NCBI GenBank assembly: GCA_048549915.1 | Contig: JBLYYE010000048.1 | Span: 1-31,504 of the forward strand | Length of the DNA: 31,504 nucleotides | Reading direction: 5' to 3' | DNA from: LSUCC0057 sp048549915 | GTDB taxonomy: Bacteria; Pseudomonadota; Gammaproteobacteria; Pseudomonadales; Porticoccaceae | In this document: positions 16,156 through 23,954 of the stretch, piece after piece | Position numbering within the stretch: the stretch's first letter is position 1 | How the letters are laid out: the number at the start of each line of letters is the position of its first letter | Notes under the pieces: model-generated | Database searches by the model: none | What the model was told of the DNA's origin: nothing | Seen by the model: the letters and a program-made list of their open reading frames with translations, nothing else | Program-made: the position numbers and the translations under genes

Positions 16156-17135
16156 TGAGTCAACAAGCGTGGCAGCTGGTCGCGGACATTGGTGGAACCA
16201 ATGCGCGCTTTGCAGCACTGCAACTCGGCCAAATGGAGAGCGAACACCAATTTTTTTATACCGTTGCTGAGCACGCAGATTTTATTGAGCTGCTAGCACA
16301 GTTGCGCCGCGATATAGCAGAGGCAACCGGCTGGGTAGATGCCCCACAGCGCGCCTGTCTCGCGGTAGCATGCCCTGCAGATGGTGTGGAAATTAAATTT
16401 ACCAACAGCCATTGGCACTTCTCCAAGCAAGAGGTGGCAAAAGCGCTGGAGTCTAGCGTAGAGATTATTAATGACTTTGCCGCTATAGCCCACGGTGTGA
16501 CGGAATTGGGCGCTGACGATGTTATCCAAGTGGGTGGCGGAACGCCGCAGCAGGTCAAGCCGATGGCCGTACTGGGTCCTGGTACCGGGTTGGGAGTCTC
16601 TGCACTGATTCCCCACAGCGGAGGCTATGCGGTTGTCGACGGCGAGGGCGGCCATGTTGGTTTCGCCCCGGGCGATGCTCGCCAGGCAGCTATTTTAGTA
16701 GGCTTGCAGCAGCGTTTTGGTGGCCATGTCTCAGCAGAGAGATTACTCAGTGGACGCGGCATAGTGACGCTCTACCAGCAGTTAGCAGAACTCGACGGTG
16801 TGGCTGCCCCTCTGCAGCAGGCCGCCGATATTACCGCTGCGGCGCTAAGTGATAGTGATCCCCTGGCAATCGCTACACTGCACCAGTTCTGTCAGATAAT
16901 GGGAACTGTGGCGGGCGATGTCGCACTCAACTTCGGCGCAAAAGGGGGTGTCTATTTGGCGGGAGGGGTGATTCCGCGCTTCTCCGACTTCTTTTCTGCT
17001 AGCCAATTCAGAGAATATTTCCAAAATAAAGGCCGTTTTGCCGACTACCTAGCCGCTATTCCGGTTTACTTAGTGGTACGCGATCATCTCGGCTTGCTCG
17101 GCGCAGCCAAACATCTAAATAGCGAACCTGTGTAG
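16155..17135 (+). CDS. glk: Glucokinase
   Basis: An ATP-dependent glucokinase of the E. coli Glk type, 326 aa, supplying glucose-6-phosphate from free glucose. The phosphate-1 motif is LVADIGGTNARFA, followed by EIINDFAAIAHGV with the catalytic Asp, LGPGTGLGVSALIP, and the sugar-binding EGGHVGFAP. GGVYLAGGVIPR marks the C-terminal nucleotide-binding part. It overlaps edd by one base. A dedicated glucokinase inside the pathway operon suggests sugar arrives unphosphorylated rather than through a PTS (inference). Confidence 0.97.
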   Translation: MSQQAWQLVADIGGTNARFAALQLGQMESEHQFFYTVAEHADFIELLAQLRRDIAEATGWVDAPQRACLAVACPADGVEIKFTNSHWHFSKQEVAKALESSVEIINDFAAIAHGVTELGADDVIQVGGGTPQQVKPMAVLGPGTGLGVSALIPHSGGYAVVDGEGGHVGFAPGDARQAAILVGLQQRFGGHVSAERLLSGRGIVTLYQQLAELDGVAAPLQQAADITAAALSDSDPLAIATLHQFCQIMGTVAGDVALNFGAKGGVYLAGGVIPRFSDFFSASQFREYFQNKGRFADYLAAIPVYLVVRDHLGLLGAAKHLNSEPV

Positions 17136-17176
17136 TTCATGCACTCGAAACTCAACTCAAATTTTATGAGATTGTT

Positions 17177-17791
17177 ATGAAAGAACTGTTATCTTCTGTC
17201 CCCGTTGTTCCCGTAATTGTTATTGACCAGTTGCAAGATGCCGTACCGCTGGCTAAAGCGTTAGTGGCTGGTGGGCTCCGGGTCCTTGAGGTTACATTGC
17301 GCACCCCGGTTGCTGTGGATGCTATTGCGGCAATGGTAGAGCATGTGCCGGGGGCCGTAGTGGGTAGTGGCACGGTGTGTAATGCCGAGCAGATTGAGCA
17401 GTCTATCGCTGCCGGTTGCCAGTTTATGGTTTCGCCTGGTGCAACCGATGCACTTTTAGATGCTGCAGCAAAAGCTTCAATCCCGCTACTGCCCGGTGTT
17501 GCCTCTGCCAGCGAGTTGATGCGTTGCCGCGAGCGCGGTTACGATGTAGTGAAGTTTTTCCCCGCTGAAGCTTCAGGCGGCGCACCTGCGCTGAAAGCGA
17601 TAGCAGGCCCTTTTGCTGATATGCGCTTCTGCCCCACAGGCGGAATAGGCCCCGCTAATGTCATGGAGTATCTCAATCTAAAAAATGTACTCTGTGTCGG
17701 TGGCTCATGGATCTGTCCCAGTGATCTGGTTGCCGCAAAGCAGTGGGATAAAATTACAGAATTAGCTGCTGCCGCTGCGGCGTTGCGCTGA
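17177..17791 (+). CDS. eda: KDPG aldolase
   Basis: Class I aldolase of 204 aa that splits KDPG into pyruvate and glyceraldehyde-3-phosphate. Active-site motifs are LEVTLRTP (catalytic Glu), MVSPGATD, and VVKFFPAEASGG with the Schiff-base Lys. FCPTGGIGPAN binds phosphate. It follows glk by 41 nt and precedes zwf by 26 nt. The start at ATG 17177 gives the standard short N-terminus. Confidence 0.97.
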   Translation: MKELLSSVPVVPVIVIDQLQDAVPLAKALVAGGLRVLEVTLRTPVAVDAIAAMVEHVPGAVVGSGTVCNAEQIEQSIAAGCQFMVSPGATDALLDAAAKASIPLLPGVASASELMRCRERGYDVVKFFPAEASGGAPALKAIAGPFADMRFCPTGGIGPANVMEYLNLKNVLCVGGSWICPSDLVAAKQWDKITELAAAAAALR

Positions 17792-17817
17792 GAAATAAAC
17801 TAACTAGGGGGTGTTTT

Positions 17818-19275
17818 GTGAGCAGTAACGTAGACCTAATTCTGTTTGGTGCGCGCGGTGATCTGTCTAAACGCAAATTGTTTCCCGCGCTCTATCAGCT
17901 AGAGCGCGCTGAGTTGTTGGACGAGAGCATTCGTATCGCCGGGGTGGCGCGCGAAGAGCTGAGCTCCGAACAATTTATTGAAGACGTTAAACAGCGCCTG
18001 CAAGAGGCACTCCCTGAAGGTGATTGGTGCGACAGTGCGTGGGCGCACTTCTCACGCAGGTTAACTTTTTTACGCATCGATTTTGCGCAAAAAAATCATT
18101 ACCCAGCCCTTAAAGGGTGGTTGATTGAAGGGCGTACCGCAATCTACTACATGGCAACCCCGCCGAGTTTGTTTGGGCCCATCTGCCAGCACTTACATAG
18201 TGCAGGCTGTGTCGACAACAAGGCGCGCATCGTTTTGGAAAAGCCGATCGGCCACGATCTCGATAGCTCGCGCGAGGTCAACGACACTATCGGTCGCTAT
18301 TTCCCGGAAAGAAATATCTATCGCATCGACCACTATCTGGGTAAAGAGACCGTACAAAATCTTTTAGTGCTGCGCTTCGCCAACCGTATGATCAACTCGC
18401 AGTGGGACAATAGCTGTATTGATCATATTCAGATAACTGCGGCGGAAACAGTCGGTATCGAGGGGCGCTGGAGCTACTACGACAAGGTTGGTCAGCTGCG
18501 CGATATGGTGCAAAACCATCTTTTGCAGCTGCTCTGCATGATCGCTATGGAGCCACCTAATTCAACCGATGCCGATGAAATCCGTGCCGAGAAAGTGAAA
18601 TTATTGCGCGCGCTGTCACCAGTTAATGCCGAAAATGTCTCTGACCGCGTTGTGCGCGGCCAATACACCGCAGGTTGGATCAGTGGCAAGCCGGTGGTTG
18701 GTTATATGGAAGAGGAGGGCAGCGAGAGTGACAGCAGCAACACCGAGACTTTTGTTGCACTAAAAACTTACATCGATAATTGGCGTTGGGCGGGTGTGCC
18801 GTTCTATCTGCGCACAGGTAAGCGCATGACCGAAAAAATGACCGAGGTCGTCATTACTTATAAGGCCAATCCACACGGTATTTTCCCCGGGTCTAATGTC
18901 GAAAAAGCCAACCGCTTGATCTTTCGTTTGCAACCCAACGAGGGTGTAGAGATGGAGATGATCTCTAAGAAACACAGCCTCAGCAATGAGCTTAAGTTAG
19001 AGAAGCGCACGCTTAACCTCGACTTTTTTGACTCCTCGGGCGGCTCGCGTATCCCCGAAGCTTATGAGCGTCTGTTCTTGGAGGCGATACGCGGTGACCA
19101 GTGGCTATTTGTTAGCCGCGAAGAGATCGAAGCCTCATGGAAATGGTGCGACACGCTGATCGACTCTTGGAGCGAGCGCAACCTAGAGGTCAAACCTTAC
19201 AGCGCTGGCAGCTGGGGCCCCTCTAAAGCTGAGATGTTAATTGAGAAAGACCAGCGCAGCTGGCACGGAGAGTAA
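17818..19275 (+). CDS. zwf: Glucose-6-phosphate 1-dehydrogenase
   Basis: Oxidises glucose-6-phosphate to 6-phosphogluconolactone with NADP+ or NAD+. It is 485 aa, normal length. The coenzyme-binding motif is LFGARGDLSKRKLFPALY. The active-site signature RIDHYLGKETVQN contains the catalytic His and substrate Lys, and EKPIGHDL is conserved. The start is GTG 17818 with a strong AGGGGGTG upstream. It is followed by pgl after 2 nt. Cofactor preference cannot be settled by eye. Confidence 0.98.
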   Translation: MSSNVDLILFGARGDLSKRKLFPALYQLERAELLDESIRIAGVAREELSSEQFIEDVKQRLQEALPEGDWCDSAWAHFSRRLTFLRIDFAQKNHYPALKGWLIEGRTAIYYMATPPSLFGPICQHLHSAGCVDNKARIVLEKPIGHDLDSSREVNDTIGRYFPERNIYRIDHYLGKETVQNLLVLRFANRMINSQWDNSCIDHIQITAAETVGIEGRWSYYDKVGQLRDMVQNHLLQLLCMIAMEPPNSTDADEIRAEKVKLLRALSPVNAENVSDRVVRGQYTAGWISGKPVVGYMEEEGSESDSSNTETFVALKTYIDNWRWAGVPFYLRTGKRMTEKMTEVVITYKANPHGIFPGSNVEKANRLIFRLQPNEGVEMEMISKKHSLSNELKLEKRTLNLDFFDSSGGSRIPEAYERLFLEAIRGDQWLFVSREEIEASWKWCDTLIDSWSERNLEVKPYSAGSWGPSKAEMLIEKDQRSWHGE

Positions 19276-19277
19276 AT

Positions 19278-19976
19278 TTGTCGCTTTCAGAGAATAGCTT
19301 TGCCAACTCATCACAGCTCGATAGTGCTCTCGCCGCAGCGGTTGCCGCGCGCTTAGAGTCTGCAATAGCACAGAGCGGTGAGGCGTGGCTGGTAGTCTCG
19401 GGTGGGCGTACTCCTCTGGGATTGTTCGCCGAACTGGCCAACACTGAGCTATCGTGGAATAAAGTTAAAGTCACGCTCGCCGATGAACGCTGGGTAGACA
19501 ATCAACACCGCGACAGCAACGAAAAGTTGGTGCGTGAAAACCTGCTGGTGGGTGCGGCTGCGCAGGCAGAGTTTGTCCCGTTAAAAACAGCAGACCAGCC
19601 GACAGATGAGGCTTTAAGTGATCTGGATGACACTTTTATGCGTGCTCCGCGTTTCGCCGCTCTGATTTTGGGTATGGGTGATGATGGCCATACCGCTTCA
19701 TTATTTCCGGGGGCTAGAGCGTTGCCTGCCGGCCTCGATATGAACTCAGGCCGCAGCGTTTTGGCAGTAGAGCCTCTGGCAGTACCGCATCTGCGCATAT
19801 CGCTGACGCTGCCGCGTCTGCTCGACAGCGATGAGATATTTATTCATATCGTCGGTGAAAATAAGCAGCGTGTTCTTCAACAAGCGCAAGCCGATGGCCC
19901 TGCGGAGGAGCTGCCGATACGAGCTATTTTGCGCCAGCAGGCGACTCCAGTGAGTCTTTACTGGAGTGCCAGTTAG
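19278..19976 (+). CDS. pgl: 6-phosphogluconolactonase
   Basis: Hydrolyses 6-phosphogluconolactone to 6-phosphogluconate. It is a 232-aa SugarP_isomerase-fold protein of the DevB/Pgl family. Motifs are LVVSGGRTPLGLFAELA, VTLADERWVDNQHRDSNEKLVRENL and LILGMGDDGHTASLFPG. The start is TTG, 2 nt after the zwf stop, so translation is probably coupled. It completes the set needed to run glucose to KDPG in one transcript. Confidence 0.96.
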   Translation: MSLSENSFANSSQLDSALAAAVAARLESAIAQSGEAWLVVSGGRTPLGLFAELANTELSWNKVKVTLADERWVDNQHRDSNEKLVRENLLVGAAAQAEFVPLKTADQPTDEALSDLDDTFMRAPRFAALILGMGDDGHTASLFPGARALPAGLDMNSGRSVLAVEPLAVPHLRISLTLPRLLDSDEIFIHIVGENKQRVLQQAQADGPAEELPIRAILRQQATPVSLYWSAS

Positions 19977-19982
19977 CATAAG

Positions 19983-20001
19983 CTGTCACTTTTACTGACA
20001 G
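19983..20001 (+). other. Hairpin between pgl and pgm
   Basis: CTGTCA (19983-19988) and TGACAG (19996-20001) pair around a 7-nt loop. No clean T-tract follows, so it is not a convincing terminator. It may stabilise the upstream mRNA 3' end. Confidence 0.3.
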
Positions 20002-20058
20002 AGTTGTTACTATTGCGCCACGCATTTTGCGGTGACGTTTAAATAGTAAGGACGCGGT

Positions 20059-21687
20059 ATGGCGCAGATCTCAACCCAGCCTTATCCAGGGCAAAAACCC
20101 GGCACTTCTGGGCTGCGCAAACGCGTTATCGAGTTTCAGCAGCCTCATTATTTAGAAAATTTTATTCAAGCGGTGTTTAACAGCCTGCCGGAGTTGCGTG
20201 GTGCCACTTTGGTTATTGGTGGTGATGGCCGCTTTTACAATCAAGTGGCGATTCAAACGCTGCTCAAAATGGCAGCGGCCAACGGTGTGGCCAAGGTATG
20301 GGTGGGCAGGCAAGGGTGGTTATCTACTCCGGCCGTCTCAGCGCTGATTCGTCGTCACTCGGCCGCAGGGGGCTTTATTCTCTCTGCCAGCCACAATCCG
20401 GGTGGGCCGCAGGGTGACTTTGGTATAAAGTTCAACAGTGCCAATGGCGGGCCTGCCAGCGACGCTATAACCGAGCGTATCTACGCTGCCAGCCAAACAA
20501 TTGAACACTATTCAATCTGCCAAGTTGCGGATGTAGCATTAGATCAGCCGGGCCACGCCAAGCTCGCCGATATGGACGTCGAAGTGATTGATCCGGTGAC
20601 AGAGTACGCTGATCTAATGGAGTCACTTTTTGATTTTTCCCAGATTCGGGTGTTGTTAGCAGAGCCTGAATTTACTTTCTACTTTGATGCCATGCATGCC
20701 ATTACCGGCCCCTATGCGCAGGAAATATTTTCACGCCGCTTGGGTTTACCGACAAAATTTTTGCTTAATTGCGAGCCGCTGGAGGATTTTGGCGGTAGCC
20801 ACCCGGACCCCAATTTGGCGCATGCCGATGATCTTTTGCATGTGCTGCAAGATGCTGGAGTTTTTTCATTCGGTGGCGCCTCTGACGGTGATGGTGACCG
20901 CAATATGTTGCTCGCGCAGAGTGAGATGATTAACCCCTGTGACAGTATTGCTCTGCTAGCAGCTAATGCCGAGCAACTGCCCGGCTATCCCGGCAAGTTG
21001 AACGGTGTCGCTCGCTCTATGCCGACTAGCCGGGCGCTTGACCGTGTGGCTGCAGAGTTAAACATCCCCTGTTATCAGACACCGACCGGTTGGAAGTATT
21101 TCGGCAGCCTGCTCGATGCCGGAAAAATTACTCTGTGTGGCGAAGAGAGCTTTGGCACAGGGTCAAACCACCTGCGTGAGAAAGATGGTCTCTGGGCGGT
21201 ACTGTTTTGGCTCAACTTGATCGCCTTAGAGCGTTGTCCTGCGCAGACTATTTTACGCAATCACTGGATGAAATACGGGCGAGACTTCTTTACTCGGCAT
21301 GACTACGAGCAGCTCGACAGCCAAGCCGCCGAGAAAATGTTAGCGTCTCTACAAGAGCAATTGCCCGCGTTGCCCGGCCGCACTGCAGCAGGCTTGAATC
21401 TTACTAAGGCAGAGTCGTTTAGCTACACAGACCCGGTTGATGGATCCGTGAGCCGAGATCAGGGTATTATTTTAGAGTTTTCAGATGGCAGCCGAGCAGT
21501 AGTTCGGCTGAGTGGCACAGGTACCGCGGGTGCTACTTTGCGGCTTTACTTTGATCGACACGAGATGGATACAAAGCAGTATGAGCAATCCCCTCAACAA
21601 GCGCTCATGCACACCATCTCTGCCACTCTCGAGTTGCTGGACATTAGGCAGCATTGCGGGCGCTCTGCTGCCGATGTCATTACTTAG
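20059..21687 (+). CDS. pgm: Phosphoglucomutase (alpha-D-glucose)
   Basis: Interconverts glucose-1-phosphate and glucose-6-phosphate, linking the pathway to glycogen, nucleotide sugars and trehalose. A 542-aa member of the alpha-D-phosphohexomutase superfamily, of the length of E. coli Pgm. Four domain signatures are visible: active-site serine loop LSASHNPGGPQGDFGIKFN, metal loop SDGDGDRNML, sugar-binding CGEESFGTGSNHLREKDG, and phosphate-binding RLSGTGTAGATLRLY. It follows pgl by 82 nt and ends 4 nt before convergent gap. Confidence 0.97.
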   Translation: MAQISTQPYPGQKPGTSGLRKRVIEFQQPHYLENFIQAVFNSLPELRGATLVIGGDGRFYNQVAIQTLLKMAAANGVAKVWVGRQGWLSTPAVSALIRRHSAAGGFILSASHNPGGPQGDFGIKFNSANGGPASDAITERIYAASQTIEHYSICQVADVALDQPGHAKLADMDVEVIDPVTEYADLMESLFDFSQIRVLLAEPEFTFYFDAMHAITGPYAQEIFSRRLGLPTKFLLNCEPLEDFGGSHPDPNLAHADDLLHVLQDAGVFSFGGASDGDGDRNMLLAQSEMINPCDSIALLAANAEQLPGYPGKLNGVARSMPTSRALDRVAAELNIPCYQTPTGWKYFGSLLDAGKITLCGEESFGTGSNHLREKDGLWAVLFWLNLIALERCPAQTILRNHWMKYGRDFFTRHDYEQLDSQAAEKMLASLQEQLPALPGRTAAGLNLTKAESFSYTDPVDGSVSRDQGIILEFSDGSRAVVRLSGTGTAGATLRLYFDRHEMDTKQYEQSPQQALMHTISATLELLDIRQHCGRSAADVIT

Positions 21688-21691
21688 CCAA

Positions 21692-22699
21692 TTATTGCGC
21701 CTGTAGCATCACCAACGCGTTATCGAGCATGCGGTTAGAGAAACCCCACTCGTTGTCGTACCAGGCCATGACTTTGACTAAATTGCCTTGAACACGCGTC
21801 TGCGTGGCATCGAAGTTGCTCGAGAACGGTATGTGGTTGAAGTCGATGGAAACCAGCGGTTTGTCGTTGTAAAAGAGTACCTGGGAGAGAGGCCCGGCAG
21901 CGGCATTTGCCATAATTTGGTTGATCTCCTCAACGCTGGTCGCACGGCTGGCGGTAAAGGTGAAATCAACCAGTGATACATTAATCGTAGGCACACGCAC
22001 AGCCATACCGTCGAGACGACCATTGAGCTCTGGGATGACCAAGCCGATAGCTGCCGCTGCCCCCGTCTTGGTGGGGATCATTGATTGAGTCGCGGAGCGG
22101 GCGCGGTACATATCACTGTGGTAGACGTCAGAGAGATTCTGATCATTGGTGTATGAGTGCACAGTCGTCATAAAGCCGGATTCAATCCCAACTGCTTGGT
22201 GCAGTGGCGCCGCGACAGGTGCTAAGCAGTTGGTGGTGCATGAGGCGTTGGAGACAATTGATTCGGCTGCACTCAACGACTGATGATTGATACCATAAAC
22301 CACGGTGGCGTCCATATTATTGCCCGGGGCTGAAACCAGCACCTTTTTTGCACCAGCGGCGATATGCAGAGCCGCTTTCTCGCGAGCAGTAAAAAGCCCC
22401 GTGCACTCACAGACCAGATCGACACCCAGTTCACCCCACTGCAAGGCGGCGGGATCGCGCTGGGATGTGCAGAGAATACGGTCCTCGCCAATACAAAGGT
22501 AGTCACCATCGATGCTGACCGGCTCGGCAAAGCGGCCGTGGACAGAGTCAAACTGTAGAAGATGTGCGTTGATAGCGACATCGCCCAAATCGTTAATGGC
22601 GACCACGCGGAGCATTTTGCGCAACTCGGGGCGCTCGTAGAGGGCGCGTAAAATATTGCGGCCGATGCGGCCAAAACCGTTAATTGCTAGTTGGTACAT
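21692..22699 (-). CDS. gap: Glyceraldehyde-3-phosphate dehydrogenase, class I
   Basis: Oxidises glyceraldehyde-3-phosphate to 1,3-bisphosphoglycerate, here consuming the triose made by KDPG aldolase. At 335 aa it has the usual length. The Rossmann motif is INGFGRIGRN, and Asp37 in VAINDLGD favours NAD+ over NADP+. The catalytic Cys154 lies in SNASCTTNCLAP, His181 in MTTVHSYTNDQ, and WYDNEWGFSNRM is at the C-terminus. ATG 22699 follows AGAGG at good spacing. It is divergent from hexR with a HexR-type box in the leader region, so it is probably controlled with edd. Confidence 0.97.
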   Translation of the reverse strand: MYQLAINGFGRIGRNILRALYERPELRKMLRVVAINDLGDVAINAHLLQFDSVHGRFAEPVSIDGDYLCIGEDRILCTSQRDPAALQWGELGVDLVCECTGLFTAREKAALHIAAGAKKVLVSAPGNNMDATVVYGINHQSLSAAESIVSNASCTTNCLAPVAAPLHQAVGIESGFMTTVHSYTNDQNLSDVYHSDMYRARSATQSMIPTKTGAAAAIGLVIPELNGRLDGMAVRVPTINVSLVDFTFTASRATSVEEINQIMANAAAGPLSQVLFYNDKPLVSIDFNHIPFSSNFDATQTRVQGNLVKVMAWYDNEWGFSNRMLDNALVMLQAQ

Positions 22700-22746
22700 T
22701 GCGAACCTCTCGTGCTATTAGAGTTGCCTAAGGGCAAGGTGCCCAG

Positions 22747-22761
22747 TGTAATTTAATTACA
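22747..22761. promoter_or_regulatory. HexR-type operator between gap and hexR
   Basis: TGTAATTTAATTACA is an almost perfect palindrome of the HexR consensus, 48 nt upstream of the gap start on the minus strand. It lies just past a candidate gap -10 (minus-strand TACTAT), so binding would block gap transcription. It is 183 nt from the hexR start and could also mediate autoregulation. Confidence 0.75.
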
Positions 22762-22801
22762 AAAATAGTAGGCAAAAGTGGGCTAAAAGTCGATATTTAT
22801 T

Positions 22802-22814
22802 TGTAAAAATTACA
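22802..22814. promoter_or_regulatory. Possible weak HexR half-spaced site
   Basis: TGTAAAAATTACA has both half-sites TGTAA and TTACA, but the centre is 2 nt shorter than in the 15-nt boxes. Listed only because it lies in the same gap-hexR region. Confidence 0.25.
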
Positions 22815-22943
22815 AAAAAAGCGTTTCTAGAGCAATATTTATCGATTATTTGCCGTGGTTATGAAATATTATTACCCTTTTGATGAGGTGCAGATGGGTC
22901 TGGCACTCAACAATCCCCCTGAAAACTCAGTAACGGATAGTTT

Positions 22944-23798
22944 ATGGAAGCGGCAAACCTACTCAACGTGATCAGCGATCAACTACCGACACTCAACCGC
23001 TCTGAGAGCAAAGTGGCAGCGGTGATACTGGCTGATCCAGAAGCGGCCACGCGCTCTAGCATCGCCAACTTAGCCAAAGCCGCCAATGTTAGTGAACCGA
23101 GCGTCAACCGGTTTTGTAAACGCTTTGATACCGCGGGCTTTCCAGATTTTAAGTTGCAGTTGGCCCGCTCACTGGCTAGCGGTATTCGTTTTGTTAACCG
23201 CAATGTCGATCCGGGTGACGATGTCTCTGCTTACACCGCTAAAATATTTGATAGCACTATTAACAGCTTGGCGTTGGTGCGCGACCGCATCAGCCACGAC
23301 AGAGTCAGCCAAGTAGTAGATAAATTGGTGCAAGCCAAGCGTATCTACTTTTTTGGCTTGGGCGCTTCTGGGGCTGTGGCGCGCGATGCGGAGCACAAAT
23401 TTTTCCGTTTTAACTTGCCGGTGTCGCACCACGACGATGTATTGATGCAGCGTATGTTGGCCTCCACCGGAAGTGCCGGAGATATCTTTTTTATTATCTC
23501 GTATACCGGGCGCACCCGAGAGCTGGTCGAAGTCGCTGAAGCGGCGCGCGAACGCGGCGCTACGGTAATAGGTTTGACTGCGCCCAATTCGCCATTAGCG
23601 GCGGCTTGCACTTTAGAATTTACGGTTGAAGTGCCTGAAAATACCGACGAATATATGCCGATGAGTTCACGCATTGTGCACTTGGTGATGCTCGATGTTT
23701 TGGCCACTGGCGTAACTTTGCGTCGCGGCCCAGAATTTTTGCCGCATTTAGAACGCATCAAAGCTTCATTGAAGCCAACACGCTTTCCCCCCCGCTAA
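22944..23798 (+). CDS. hexR: HexR-type transcriptional repressor (RpiR family)
   Basis: A 284-aa regulator with an N-terminal RpiR helix-turn-helix (about residues 1-77, with SIANLAKAANVSEPSVNRFCKRF as the recognition part) and a C-terminal SIS sugar-phosphate isomerase-like domain (about 125-260; IYFFGLGASGAVARDAEHKFFR, then FFIISYTGRTRELVEVAEAAR). Family members in Pseudomonas and Shewanella bind TGTAATTAAATTACA-type boxes and release or alter binding with KDPG. Such boxes occur here before edd and gap, so the assignment rests on both sequence and context. ATG 22944 is preceded by CGGATAG. Confidence 0.93.
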   Translation: MEAANLLNVISDQLPTLNRSESKVAAVILADPEAATRSSIANLAKAANVSEPSVNRFCKRFDTAGFPDFKLQLARSLASGIRFVNRNVDPGDDVSAYTAKIFDSTINSLALVRDRISHDRVSQVVDKLVQAKRIYFFGLGASGAVARDAEHKFFRFNLPVSHHDDVLMQRMLASTGSAGDIFFIISYTGRTRELVEVAEAARERGATVIGLTAPNSPLAAACTLEFTVEVPENTDEYMPMSSRIVHLVMLDVLATGVTLRRGPEFLPHLERIKASLKPTRFPPR

Positions 23799-23954
23799 GG
23801 GTTAGGGCCATCTCTTATCGTATCAACATTCCAATTTGCTGCTGTCGTTAGGCTAAAGGTCTAATGGCCTAGGCGTGGTAGGTTGGCGATCATAGCAATG
23901 TGAATTTACTGTTTTTCGCCACGCGCGTCACTTTTCTATTTTAAGGGTTTTGCT

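Noticed and set aside
22732..22744. GGGCA/TGCCC hairpin in the gap leader as a regulatory RNA element
   Set aside because: A 5-bp stem with a 3-nt loop is too small to support a claim without conservation data.
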